Of a DNA stretch of 64,000 nucleotides, positions 18,697 to 27,978 are shown piece by piece. The position numbers and the translations under genes were made by a program. This stretch comes from Proteobacteria bacterium UBA7415 (GTDB lineage Bacteria; Pseudomonadota; Gammaproteobacteria; Arenicellales; Arenicellaceae). The stretch covers positions 1 through 64,000 of the forward strand of contig DKML01000010.1 of the NCBI GenBank assembly GCA_002470515.1. The letters are read 5' to 3'. Each line of letters begins with the position of its first letter. The stretch's first letter is position 1. The notes beneath the pieces were generated by a model. The model saw only the letters and a program-made list of their open reading frames with translations. It was not told where the DNA came from and made no database searches.

Positions 18697-19596
18697 TTAG
18701 CCTATATCAAATGAAATAGGCGCTTCATCTTTTACATCAGCTAATAGCGGGCTCGCTTGAGCTCGCGCGAACGCATCGTCTATTGCTTTAGAACGTTTTT
18801 GCACCAATTCACGATTCATAGGATGTGTGAAGATGTACATCTCGCGAGCTTCTACAGCTTCTACTACCCGCTCTCCCACAATACGTGGATCAATTCCATT
18901 CTCTACAAACTCGGCACCAGGATTTTTAGCTGGTGAACTTGGTTTTGCGCTTGCGGGTCTTTCGGACTTTGGTGCACCCCTGTACTGCTCTTGACGATTG
19001 CGATAGGACAGGTGAATTCTAGTTTTTACAAACGCTGGGCACAGTACCGAAACAAGAATATTGTCCTTTTTAAGCTCAGCGCGCCATGACTCAGACATCC
19101 CAACAACAGCTACTTTAGTGGCCGTATAGGCATTGGCATAGGGCACACCGCTCATACCAGCCATAGAAGCTACGTTAACCATCCAACCACCTTGGCCATG
19201 TTGCTTAATGGCTGGCACCACAGCTTCGGCGCCATAGACCACACCCATAAGGTTTACGTCTAACACCCAACGCCAGTCGTTATGCTTAGTTTTTTCGATG
19301 GGACCAGGCATACCAGACACGCCTGCGTTATTAAGTAAGAAATGGATGTCACCAAACTCACTTTGGGTTTTAGTAACCACATCTTGCCATTGTGACGGCT
19401 CGACAACATCTAAAGGTAAACCAATGGCCTTAATGCCTAGGTCGGTAAGCTCCTTAACACCTAACGCCATTTGCGCTTCATCGATATCAGCAACAACAAT
19501 GTTCATTCCGCGCTCGCCGTATGAGCGAGCCACAGCCAAACCAATTCCTTCGGCTCCACCAGTAATAATGGCCGTTTTATTTTCGTAACTAGACAT
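18697..19596 (-). CDS. Short-chain dehydrogenase/reductase
   Basis: A 299-residue classical SDR oxidoreductase. It has the cofactor motif TGGAEGIG (residues 12-19), an acidic residue after strand 2 (VADIDEAQ, which favours NAD(H)), NNAGVSG, and the catalytic set Ser in NVASMAG plus Tyr-x-x-x-Lys in YTATK. The C-terminal 60 residues extend beyond the usual 250-residue core, as in several hydroxysteroid-dehydrogenase-like members. GAGGAA precedes the ATG. It is transcribed alone, divergent from the GntR-ABC operon. The substrate is not predictable from sequence. Confidence 0.88.
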   Translation of the reverse strand: MSSYENKTAIITGGAEGIGLAVARSYGERGMNIVVADIDEAQMALGVKELTDLGIKAIGLPLDVVEPSQWQDVVTKTQSEFGDIHFLLNNAGVSGMPGPIEKTKHNDWRWVLDVNLMGVVYGAEAVVPAIKQHGQGGWMVNVASMAGMSGVPYANAYTATKVAVVGMSESWRAELKKDNILVSVLCPAFVKTRIHLSYRNRQEQYRGAPKSERPASAKPSSPAKNPGAEFVENGIDPRIVGERVVEAVEAREMYIFTHPMNRELVQKRSKAIDDAFARAQASPLLADVKDEAPISFDIG

Positions 19597-19804
19597 GCAT
19601 TTTCCTCTTATGTTCTAACAATATTCAGTCGCCAGAGTGTACACATTTTTTTAGACAAAAATGTATGCGCTGTAAAGCCTCAATAAAATGGCAGAGATTA
19701 CTTGCGTTTTTGTATTATAGTGATATAGTCATGTATAACACCATAACAAGGATGCTCGACTTTTACAGCAACCCTACAGCGTTGCTACAGATGGAACTAA
19801 CACT

Positions 19805-20188
19805 ATGACAGAACAATGGAATGACAATTTACCGATATACCGGCAAATCAGAGATCGTGTAGCACGACTGATTATGGATGGTACTTTTCCGGCCGGCAAT
19901 GCCATACCGTCGGTGCGCGCGGTGGCCTCAGAATCGCAGGTTAATCACCTTACGGTCGGCAAGGCGTATCAAGAACTTGTCGATGAGGGGGTGCTGGAAA
20001 TGCGTCGCGGACTAGGCATGTTTGTAAACGCTGGCGCTCGTGAGACTTTACTAAAACAAGAACGCGAAGCCTTTGTCTCCGAAGAATTACCCGCCACGCT
20101 TGAGCGTATTAAAGGGCTAGGCATAAGCATCGATGATTTTATTTCAATGGTTAAAGTAACTGACTCCCAAGACGGAGAACCACAATGA
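19805..20188 (+). CDS. GntR family transcriptional regulator (YtrA-like)
   Basis: A 127-residue regulator with an N-terminal winged helix (PIYRQIRDRVARLI and IPSVRAVASESQVNHLTVGKAYQELV, the latter cited only to locate the recognition helix) and a short C-terminal tail without a large effector domain, as in the YtrA subfamily. YtrA regulators usually repress the ABC transporter operon in which they are encoded. That fits here: its stop overlaps the start of the ABC ATPase by four bases (ATGA). The effector is unknown; antibiotics or envelope stress induce some homologues. Confidence 0.88.
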   Translation: MTEQWNDNLPIYRQIRDRVARLIMDGTFPAGNAIPSVRAVASESQVNHLTVGKAYQELVDEGVLEMRRGLGMFVNAGARETLLKQEREAFVSEELPATLERIKGLGISIDDFISMVKVTDSQDGEPQ

Positions 20189-21039
20189 CATCAATAGTTT
20201 CAGCTAAAGGTCTTAGTAAGTCTTACGGCCAATTTAAAGCACTCGACAACGCAAGTTTCGAAATCGAAACCGGCAAGATCGTCGGCCTTATTGGTCCAAA
20301 CGGCGCAGGCAAAACGACAGCGTTACGCTGCTTATTAGGCTTAGCGACCTTTGACGGTGACCTAAAAGTGTTGGGCAAAAATCCACATAAACAGCGTATC
20401 GAACTAATGAAAGAGGTCGCCTACATCGCTGATACTGCCGTGCTTCCTAAATGGATTACGGTCACTCAGTTGCTGGACTATTTAGACGTTATTCACCCTA
20501 ACTTTAGCCGTGAAAAAGCCGAGAGCTTTCTTAGCCAAACAGATATTCGGGCAACTAGCCGTGTACAAGAACTGTCTAAGGGCATGGTCACACAATTGCA
20601 TCTAGCCACAACGATATCGATTGATGCCAAGTTGATGGTACTGGATGAGCCGACGCTAGGGTTGGATATCGTTTATCGCAAGCGCTTTTATGAGCAATTA
20701 CTAAACGACTATTTTGATGAAGAGCGAACGGTGTTAATCACTACTCACCAAGTAGAAGAGATCGAGCCGTTGCTCACTGATCTAATGTTTATTAAGCAAG
20801 GTCGAATCATTCTAGACACCGACATGGAAAGCGTTGCACAACGCTATACCGAAGTCGAAGTTAAAGCGGATCTGGTGGACAAGGCATTGGCGTTTAACCC
20901 AATCAGTCAGACCAGAATGTTAGGTGGAATGGTGATGGTGTTTGAGAACACTCCTCGCGACACACTTAAAGAGTTAGGCCCGTGCCGCAACACTAGTGTC
21001 GCTGATTTGTTTGTAGCGAAAATGAGCGACAAGAGCTAA
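20185..21039 (+). CDS. ABC transporter ATP-binding protein
   Basis: A 284-residue ABC ATPase. It contains Walker A GPNGAGKTT (about residues 38-46), a signature LSKGM in place of LSGGQ, Walker B LMVLDEPTLGLD and the switch His in TTHQ. The C-terminal 70 residues form an accessory domain. It is translationally coupled to the GntR regulator upstream and followed after 36 bases by the permease, so it forms a YtrB-like two-component ABC system. The degenerate signature is common in ABC-2 type exporters of this kind. The substrate is unknown. Confidence 0.92.
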   Translation: MTSIVSAKGLSKSYGQFKALDNASFEIETGKIVGLIGPNGAGKTTALRCLLGLATFDGDLKVLGKNPHKQRIELMKEVAYIADTAVLPKWITVTQLLDYLDVIHPNFSREKAESFLSQTDIRATSRVQELSKGMVTQLHLATTISIDAKLMVLDEPTLGLDIVYRKRFYEQLLNDYFDEERTVLITTHQVEEIEPLLTDLMFIKQGRIILDTDMESVAQRYTEVEVKADLVDKALAFNPISQTRMLGGMVMVFENTPRDTLKELGPCRNTSVADLFVAKMSDKS

Positions 21040-21075
21040 TAAGCCAAGCTGTCCGAAACACAATAGGAACCAGTC

Positions 21076-22005
21076 ATGCAAGAACTACTAATTACACTAA
21101 AACGAGAATATTGGGAAAACCGCGCAGTTATCGTGGGCCTTCCTCTTATTGTTGCCACCATGGCACTTATCGCTGCAATCGGCGTCGAGATAATTCAAGA
21201 CAAGATCGCTGACCATAGCGTATCTGCATTTATTCAAGAAAGAGTTGAAGCCAACTCACCAGGCGAACTGTCTAAAAGCGAACTCAAAGAGCTTAACGAA
21301 GACCTGAAAGAACTTGAGATGGACCTAGATGATTTTAGTTGGAATATAGGCAACGACGAACCAGGTAATGGTATTGGTGATATATATTGGTTTATTGGCG
21401 TTTCATGGCTAGCAAGCTTTTACTATTTGCTGGGCGCTCTATACAACGATCGCAAGGACAAAAGTATTTTGTTCTGGAAGTCGCTGCCTATATCGGAGCG
21501 TTTCAATGTCGCTACTAAACTGGGGTTCGGTACCGTAGTCGTCACCACCATTAGCATTATGATTGGCTGGGCTTTGACGGGTGTACTGTTCTTATTTGGA
21601 CTGAGTGGCATAGGCTACTTTGGCCTATCTCCTTCAAGCTTATACGGCTATGTAGTTGCCCCTTTTGAAGCGGTCATTATCGGCTTGTTTTGGGGAGCCC
21701 CAGTCTTTGCTTATCTTGCGTGGGCATCAGCCGCCGCTAAACGCTCGCCCTTTCTGTTAGTGATCGTACCAATCGTTGTTCTGGCTTTCTTAGAGGGTGT
21801 TGTGTTTGAGAATGTCGAAATCATCAGCTTCTTCTTCTCACACATGCCATTCGCAGTTTTAGGACACATGAATGACGATCCAAGCCAAAGCGTGTTCTCG
21901 ATGTTCTTTGTTGAAGAAGCTCGCCGCATGTTCGCGGGGCTCATCGTAGCGGCCGGATTTATCTTCGCTGCAATCTGGTACCGCGACAACAAGTTCGAAA
22001 TCTAG
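21076..22005 (+). CDS. ABC-2 type transporter permease
   Basis: A 309-residue membrane protein that follows the ABC ATPase. It opens with an amphipathic segment and a first helix (VGLPLIVATMALIAAIG). A charged extracytoplasmic loop of roughly 60 residues rich in Glu, Lys and Leu comes next, then about five more helices, ending near FAAIWYRDN. This is the usual plan of ABC-2 permeases with a large first loop. AGGAAC lies seven bases upstream of the ATG. It should pair with the ATPase as a dimeric exporter under GntR control. Confidence 0.85.
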   Translation: MQELLITLKREYWENRAVIVGLPLIVATMALIAAIGVEIIQDKIADHSVSAFIQERVEANSPGELSKSELKELNEDLKELEMDLDDFSWNIGNDEPGNGIGDIYWFIGVSWLASFYYLLGALYNDRKDKSILFWKSLPISERFNVATKLGFGTVVVTTISIMIGWALTGVLFLFGLSGIGYFGLSPSSLYGYVVAPFEAVIIGLFWGAPVFAYLAWASAAAKRSPFLLVIVPIVVLAFLEGVVFENVEIISFFFSHMPFAVLGHMNDDPSQSVFSMFFVEEARRMFAGLIVAAGFIFAAIWYRDNKFEI

Positions 22006-22030
22006 ATAACTGCTTAGACGAGCTATAAAA

Positions 22031-22951
22031 ATGACAACCAAACTCTTTGCTTATCAACAATTAGCATTTCAACCTTTTTCTTTTCAGCAAGTCGCTTCGC
22101 AAGAAGTTACTTCTCAACCATCCGATTACGGAAACTATTCGATGAAAACCTCGCAGCAATCTATCAATCCACGCTCACTTTTACGCTTTGCTGCGTATGG
22201 ATTGTTAATTTCGTTGGTATTAAGCCAATGGGTGTCTGTTCTAATGGCCAGCTCAGAGATGGTACCGGCGACAGCGGTCAGCGCGGTTTCGCTCTGGAAA
22301 AGCGCTGTTTTGTCAGACACCAGCGCAATTATCATGAAGGTGATGGGTGTTGTTCAATTGGGGCTGATTGTTATGGTTTCGTTGGCTGCCCCATCACAAT
22401 TAATACCCAACGTGAACGAACGTGCGCCTTTGTTCCTAGAATGGAGTTACGAACATTTTACAAACAGTGCTCTCGGCATCAGCGCATTGGGGTTTTTCCT
22501 GGCTGTTTCGCAGGTGGTCACGGGCAGCGGCTTTATGCCTAGCATGCTGAGCTTGGCCCACGCATGCTTAGTTGCTGTACTCGCCATTAAGGCTATGAGT
22601 GCGATATCACAAAAGAATATAGAGGCTTACCAGCAGGGGGCAATGCGTCTGTTTTTAGTGATTAGTGCTTATTGGTTTGCGCCGGCAACAGGCTTTGATT
22701 TACAGGGTGTGCTGGGCAGCTTCTCTAATGAGTTATTGAGTGCCCCAGCCGAGCTCATTCAGCCTCTAACGAGTCTGGTTTACGCTGTTGGTGCTCTACT
22801 TATCTACAAAGTCTATCTTAAGACCTGCGAGGTAAGCCTAGCGGACTCAAACCCTAACTCAAACACGAATACAAGCCAGATGTTACTTGCTGCATCATTC
22901 GCACTAATTTCAGCTTTGCTAGTGGTTGGCTTAGGCCAAAGACTTTTATAG
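22031..22951 (+). CDS. Predicted polytopic membrane protein of the ABC operon
   Basis: A 306-residue protein with about seven or eight hydrophobic segments and no domain I can name. The first 37 residues are rich in Gln, Phe and Ser and look unlike a transport protein; the Met at residue 38 (22142, GGAAAC upstream) may be the real start. It begins 25 bases after the ABC permease on the same strand and is probably the last gene of the GntR-ABC operon. It may be an accessory membrane subunit. The function is unknown. Confidence 0.65.
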   Translation: MTTKLFAYQQLAFQPFSFQQVASQEVTSQPSDYGNYSMKTSQQSINPRSLLRFAAYGLLISLVLSQWVSVLMASSEMVPATAVSAVSLWKSAVLSDTSAIIMKVMGVVQLGLIVMVSLAAPSQLIPNVNERAPLFLEWSYEHFTNSALGISALGFFLAVSQVVTGSGFMPSMLSLAHACLVAVLAIKAMSAISQKNIEAYQQGAMRLFLVISAYWFAPATGFDLQGVLGSFSNELLSAPAELIQPLTSLVYAVGALLIYKVYLKTCEVSLADSNPNSNTNTSQMLLAASFALISALLVVGLGQRLL

Positions 22952-23001
22952 ATCAGTGCTTTTATATGCTAGGCGAAAGACTATTTAGAGATAACCAGCT
23001 A

Positions 23002-24219
23002 TCAAGCCCTGTACGCTGATTTAGTCCGCTTGGGGTTAGTCAGGCTTATTAACAATGCCGCTGCCAATGAACAGGCCAGCATTGTGAACAGAACTCCGTA
23101 AGGCCCTAATGTTGCAGACCATCCAACAAATTGCGCAACGGCGGCACTGACCACCAACTGAAAAAAGCTCGAGAAACCACTCGCACTACCCGAATGACGG
23201 CCGGCCGCTTTTAGTATTTCGGTTTGGGCCGCAGGGCTTGCAAACCCTATTGCCACAGACACCAATGCGGCAGGCAGGCAAATCGCCCAAATAGAATCGA
23301 CCCCCATAGCAAAAACCAGAATGCCGGCGAATACCGCAAATGTACTTGCCCAAGAACATCCAGAAACCAGCACCAGGTGGGGAATGCGGTCTGCATAGCG
23401 GCCGGCAAGTAATCCACCTAACGCATAGCCCAATGCAACTGGCGCCACAAATAATGCGTACAAAGTTGCTGGGAAATCGTAGTACACAGCGATCAGGAAG
23501 GGAATGCCGCCCAAAAAAGCCATAAACGTACTTTGCGACAACGCAAAGTAGAACAAGTAATTTCGCGTTTCTGGTCGCGCTAACAACGCTTTATAATCGG
23601 CCATGGGTATGAGCTTTTCTTTATGCTCATAACCCTCGGCACGTGTTTCGGGCAAGGTCACTAAAATGATCAACCAAAGCAAAAATGCCAACAACGCGAT
23701 ACCATAAAAAATGTAACGCCAACTGTATTCTTCAATCAGTACTCCGCCTATAACAGGCCCGACCAAAGGCGCTAAGGTCATAGCCGCAATAATATAGCCC
23801 AGTACACTTGCCGTACGTTTGTCGCCATAGATGTCATGCACAATAACGCGAGTAAGAATTAGACCGGAAGTCGATCCGGCCGCTTGCAGGGCACGACCCA
23901 AAATAGCCCACTCAATTGACGGCGCAATAGCAGACGCTAAACTACCAACAACAGCCGCGCCAACGCCTACCAACAGTACTGGTCGTCGTCCGTGGCGATC
24001 CGCCATTGAGCCGTAGATAAGGCTGAAGATCGCCATACTGATCATCGACAGCGACATCGTTAGTTGAGCAACTGACGAAGAAGTCTGAAATTCGTGTTGG
24101 ATAGCTGGAATAGCGGGCAAGAACGACGACATGGCCAGCGGGCCAAGAGCGGTTGCAAGTATTAACACTAAGAGCAACAACGGCGATGCGCTTTGCTCAT
24201 TTTTAGTAATTTCAGACAA
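23002..24219 (-). CDS. Bcr/CflA family multidrug efflux MFS transporter
   Basis: A 405-residue MFS exporter with 12 predicted helices. It shows the Bcr/CflA features: an N-terminal SSFLPAIPAIQHEF segment, the loop 2-3 motif GSMADRHGRRPVLL, RALQAAGSTSGLILTRVIVHD in helix 4-5 and the motif C-like LAPLVGPVIGGVL. The family expels chloramphenicol, bicyclomycin, sulfonamides or metabolites such as cysteine. It lies convergent to the ABC operon and upstream of the divergent SRPBCC-SDR gene. The substrate is not predictable. Confidence 0.9.
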   Translation of the reverse strand: MSEITKNEQSASPLLLLVLILATALGPLAMSSFLPAIPAIQHEFQTSSSVAQLTMSLSMISMAIFSLIYGSMADRHGRRPVLLVGVGAAVVGSLASAIAPSIEWAILGRALQAAGSTSGLILTRVIVHDIYGDKRTASVLGYIIAAMTLAPLVGPVIGGVLIEEYSWRYIFYGIALLAFLLWLIILVTLPETRAEGYEHKEKLIPMADYKALLARPETRNYLFYFALSQSTFMAFLGGIPFLIAVYYDFPATLYALFVAPVALGYALGGLLAGRYADRIPHLVLVSGCSWASTFAVFAGILVFAMGVDSIWAICLPAALVSVAIGFASPAAQTEILKAAGRHSGSASGFSSFFQLVVSAAVAQFVGWSATLGPYGVLFTMLACSLAAALLISLTNPKRTKSAYRA

Positions 24220-24427
24220 GGGCAGGTTCAGAATCTTTAGTGATTTTGGAAATAGACAGCTAAGATTTTAAGTGGTTTTTAAGGTGCACTAACGAGTCAA
24301 CGACAGGTGATGCGTTAGTCTCGCAATCAACTAAACAACAAATACCGACCTTGGTTTAATTCGAAACCAGTAATTAGAGAATGGCGAACACCATCGAATT
24401 TAGATCGAGAGGTTAAGGTACACAGAC

Positions 24428-25843
24428 ATGACACACGCTTTAGAAATGCACGAACAGTTTGACTCATCCAGACGCAGCGAAGACATCTTTAGTTACATCG
24501 CAGACTTCGCCAGAATTGACGAGTGGGATCATACCATTATAAGTGCCGAAAAAACCTCAGATGGCCTCATTGGAGTTGGCACTAAATTCGACCTGATGTA
24601 TAAAAGCGGTCTACGCAGTGTACCGATCCAATACACTGTGACTGAATTTGTCCCAAGCAAAAAATTGGTGATGACCGGCGAAGCAGCGTCTTTTACTGCA
24701 ATTGATACGGTGAACATAACCGACACCGCGACAGGCTGCCATGTAAATTGGCATGCTGGCCTTGAATTTAGAGGCTCTGCTGCGAAAGTTGTTCGTTTGA
24801 TCGAAGGCCGGGTAAAAAAGGCGGGCGCACAGACCATTAAGGATCTCGCCGATGCATTAGAAGATAATTACCCTGCACCTAATGCGACCGGGCTACAAAA
24901 ACTCGCTGACAAGTTAGTTCTACCAGGGATGTTTGGTTTCACCAAATTTGGATATAAGCGCGCCAAGAAAAACTGGAGCCCGATCACTGCCTATATACAT
25001 GGTAAACGAGTAGTGGTAACCGGCGGAACATCAGGCCTGGGCCTTACTACAGCAACTGAGCTTGCCACTATGGGCGCCGAGGTGTGCATTGTGGGTCGCA
25101 ACGAGTCTAAATGTAAAGACGTGGTTCTCGACATCATAAAAACATCGGGCAATTCATTAGTTAGCTATGAAGTCGCTGACCTAGGACTAATTAAGGAAGT
25201 AAAAGCACTTGCCACTCGCCTAAACAGTCAAGGCAAGGCGATTGACGTTCTGGTCAATAATGCAGGCGCGTTGCTCAACCCAAGACAAACCACCACAGAA
25301 GGTTTAGAGGCAAGTTTTGCGTTATTACTACTTTCGCCTTATGTGCTAAGTAACGACTTGCTGCCCTTGCTTAAAAAATCTGGTTGCGCTCGTATTATTA
25401 ATGTGTCTTCGGGTGGAATGTATGCAAAACGAATTTCGGCCTCAAACTTGGAAAGCACGAAATGCGAATACAGTGGGTCAGATGCCTATGCACGCGCTAA
25501 GCGAGGCTTAGTGATGATGGGCGAAGAGTGGGCAAAAGATTGGGCCGAGTTTGGTATTACCGTGCACAATATGCACCCAGGTTGGGCGCTCACGCCGGGC
25601 TTAGAAGTAGGCCTGCCGGAGTTTGCTACTAAGATGCGCCGAGTACTGCGCGACACTCAAGAGGGTGCAGATACCATTATCTGGCTCGCGGCAGCCACCG
25701 AAGTGGCAAAAACGTCTGGCTTGTTTTGGCTAGATCGCGTTCCGCATACAACTCACCTTAGCTCTAAAACTCAGGAGACTCCTGAGCAAAGACAAAGCCT
25801 AGTTACTGCACTAAAGGTTCACGCCAACGCGTTTAGCAAATAG
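24428..25843 (+). CDS. SRPBCC domain-SDR oxidoreductase fusion
   Basis: A 471-residue two-domain protein. Residues 1-145 are a START/SRPBCC polyketide-cyclase-like fold (an opening strand MHEQFDSSRRSEDIFSYIAD and a long C-terminal helix), which usually holds a hydrophobic ligand. Residues about 190-470 are an SDR: TGGTSGLGLTT, NNAGALLN and the catalytic Ser plus Tyr-x-x-x-Lys (YARAK). The two are in one uninterrupted frame, so the fusion is real unless the sequence is wrong. The SDR part resembles human DHRS12-like and retinol-dehydrogenase-like members. A lipid or isoprenoid alcohol or ketone carried by the first domain is a reasonable guess for the substrate. Confidence 0.85.
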   Translation: MTHALEMHEQFDSSRRSEDIFSYIADFARIDEWDHTIISAEKTSDGLIGVGTKFDLMYKSGLRSVPIQYTVTEFVPSKKLVMTGEAASFTAIDTVNITDTATGCHVNWHAGLEFRGSAAKVVRLIEGRVKKAGAQTIKDLADALEDNYPAPNATGLQKLADKLVLPGMFGFTKFGYKRAKKNWSPITAYIHGKRVVVTGGTSGLGLTTATELATMGAEVCIVGRNESKCKDVVLDIIKTSGNSLVSYEVADLGLIKEVKALATRLNSQGKAIDVLVNNAGALLNPRQTTTEGLEASFALLLLSPYVLSNDLLPLLKKSGCARIINVSSGGMYAKRISASNLESTKCEYSGSDAYARAKRGLVMMGEEWAKDWAEFGITVHNMHPGWALTPGLEVGLPEFATKMRRVLRDTQEGADTIIWLAAATEVAKTSGLFWLDRVPHTTHLSSKTQETPEQRQSLVTALKVHANAFSK

Positions 25844-25860
25844 CCAGCACCTATACAAAC

Positions 25861-25885
25861 GCGAGCTATCGTTCTGATAGCTCGC
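25861..25885. terminator. Perfect hairpin between convergent genes
   Basis: GCGAGCTATC (25861-25870), loop GTTCT, GATAGCTCGC (25876-25885). The 10-bp stem is perfect and touches the stop codon of the PhoX-type gene. It lacks a good T-tract on either side, so it may stop transcription weakly or protect 3' ends. Confidence 0.6.
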
Positions 25886-27864
25886 TAGCCAACTGGCCCG
25901 CCAGCTTTTTTAGTTACAACGACAACCGAAGGTTTTGGTGGTTGGTCGACCTTAAACTCAGGCCAATCGTTTATACCGCCTTGTGCTTTTTCTTCTTCAC
26001 TCCTGTCGTAGTCGCCAGGATGTTGTATGGCCATAAACAAAGATTCACCGTCGTCACTAAAACAGGGTCCCGTCAGCTCGGCGCCTTTAGGAGCGCGGTA
26101 AAACATCTTGCCTGTTCCGCGACCTTCGCCTTCAGTTTCTAAAGCCCATAGGCCATCTAAAGTACCGCTAATTTTTGACGAACTGCTTTGGTCTGTTGCT
26201 ATCCACAACCGACCTGACGGATCAACGGCGGCATTATCTGGGCTAGCAAACCAGCCGTTTTCTGTGGTCGCTGGATTCCACTTAGCTTTATGTGTTGGAT
26301 CATTGGGATTACCACAACGCACGACCACTTCCCAATTACCCTCGGTCGATGCAGCATCGTTATCGTCTTCAACAATCTCGATAATATGGCCAAAGACATT
26401 ATTGACTCGGTCGTTAGCAACGTTGGCTTCGGTACGTTTGCGGTTGTTGATTAACATCACATAGACCTTGCCAGTCTTGTGATTTGGAACCACATCTTCT
26501 GGTCTATCCATTGGTGTTGCACCAAGAATTTGCGCAGCTCGGCGCACGTCAATGAGTAACTCACCTTGTGACTCAAACTCTCCCTTTAGAAGAGGGTCAG
26601 AAATATCTAGGGGCATCCACTGTATGCGACCTTCGTCCATAAACTTGGCCACATAGAGCGTACCATGATCGAGCAAATCACTATTGTTTTCAGGCCGTTT
26701 AAGATCAACCGCATCCCGCGAGACAAATTTGTACAGATACTCAAATATTTGATCATCGCCCATATATACGACTAGTCGTCTGTCTGCAGCAAGAATATTT
26801 TCTCCACCCTCATGTTTGAATCGGCCCATCGCGGTGCGCTTCTTGGGCGTAGACGTGGGGTCCTTAGGATCAATCTCTACCATCCAACCAAACCGGTTGG
26901 GCTCTTGAGGTTCATTGCTTAGATCAAAGCGAGGGTCTTGTTGCGCCCAACCCATGTAGTTTTGCGGCACATTGCAGCGCTCATGGTTTGCTGTTTCTGG
27001 GTGACCCTCAGCAAGCTTTCCGCCAAAATGATAATTAAAATTCTCTTCGCAAGTTAGGTAGGTTCCCCAAGGGGTCATACCCCCCGCGCAGTTATTGATC
27101 GTGCCTATAACTTCTCTCCCTGAAGGATCGGCGTTAGTCTGCATTCTGGGATGACCGGCAGCAGGGCCGGTTAAAACCATTTTAGTCTCGAGTGCCGTAA
27201 TGCGTCGATTGTATTTAGAGCCTCGATCTACATACCACTCTCCGTCTTGACGATACACCTCAACAATACTGTTGCCCATAGACGCCTGGCTGATCTGCAC
27301 TTGTTCTTTGGTTAGGTCATCCAGCGAACCCGCAAAGTTAGGTACGCTTAGCCAAGGGTACGGATACTCGTGATTAACACACAATAAAGCACGATCAGAT
27401 TCGCCGTCCTTTGGGGTCAATGCCAAAAAGCCAACGTAATCACAGTTATAACCAAACTGTTGCATTTGTGATTCAACCGTTTGATTTAGAAAATCGAATT
27501 CAGGCGCGTCTTCAAAAAGTGGGTCACCCCACTTAACCAATACTTTAGCGGTATGGTCTGGGGCGCAAACATGGTTGTAGCTGAACCCGTGCTCTATTTC
27601 CTGAAAATCGAAACCAACTTTTGTTGGGCCTTCTGCAAAGCGTTGATCATCGCCCTTTGTATCCGTACTTGCGCAGCCTGCCAATAAACTACCTGCGCCT
27701 GAAGCCAGCACAAAGGAAGAGGCTACAAATCGCCGACGGGATAGGTTCGCACCAAGCACGTCTTCAAAGGAACGCGATCCAGCGGTCGCACTGGGATTAG
27801 TAATGGTGTCGTCACCAATATCTTCGCGAAGGTCATTAGCTCTGGAGTCTATTGTGTTTTTCAT
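25885..27864 (-). CDS. PhoX family phosphatase (DUF839), Tat-exported
   Basis: A 659-residue protein of the PhoX/DUF839 family, calcium- and iron-dependent alkaline phosphatases of the periplasm. After an N-terminal extension of about 40 residues comes a twin-arginine signal (SRRRFVASS, then a hydrophobic stretch ending LLAGCAS). The body has the family blocks GTYLTCEENFNYHF, FKHEGGENI, DDQIFEYLYKFVS and DNAAVDPSGRLWIATDQ. The Cys in the signal may be lipidated. It is transcribed alone, convergent to the SRPBCC-SDR gene. In phosphate-poor sea water such enzymes release phosphate from organic esters; no Pho box was located. Confidence 0.9.
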   Translation of the reverse strand: MKNTIDSRANDLREDIGDDTITNPSATAGSRSFEDVLGANLSRRRFVASSFVLASGAGSLLAGCASTDTKGDDQRFAEGPTKVGFDFQEIEHGFSYNHVCAPDHTAKVLVKWGDPLFEDAPEFDFLNQTVESQMQQFGYNCDYVGFLALTPKDGESDRALLCVNHEYPYPWLSVPNFAGSLDDLTKEQVQISQASMGNSIVEVYRQDGEWYVDRGSKYNRRITALETKMVLTGPAAGHPRMQTNADPSGREVIGTINNCAGGMTPWGTYLTCEENFNYHFGGKLAEGHPETANHERCNVPQNYMGWAQQDPRFDLSNEPQEPNRFGWMVEIDPKDPTSTPKKRTAMGRFKHEGGENILAADRRLVVYMGDDQIFEYLYKFVSRDAVDLKRPENNSDLLDHGTLYVAKFMDEGRIQWMPLDISDPLLKGEFESQGELLIDVRRAAQILGATPMDRPEDVVPNHKTGKVYVMLINNRKRTEANVANDRVNNVFGHIIEIVEDDNDAASTEGNWEVVVRCGNPNDPTHKAKWNPATTENGWFASPDNAAVDPSGRLWIATDQSSSSKISGTLDGLWALETEGEGRGTGKMFYRAPKGAELTGPCFSDDGESLFMAIQHPGDYDRSEEEKAQGGINDWPEFKVDQPPKPSVVVVTKKAGGPVG

Positions 27865-27978
27865 AGCAGTGTTGGATCAGGTTGAGGTTTTAAAAAGGCT
27901 TGTCATTAAAACACCAGTTTACCGCAATCCAGACGTGCCCGCAGACCAACCAGACCAACTACAGATTAGCATTCCACA

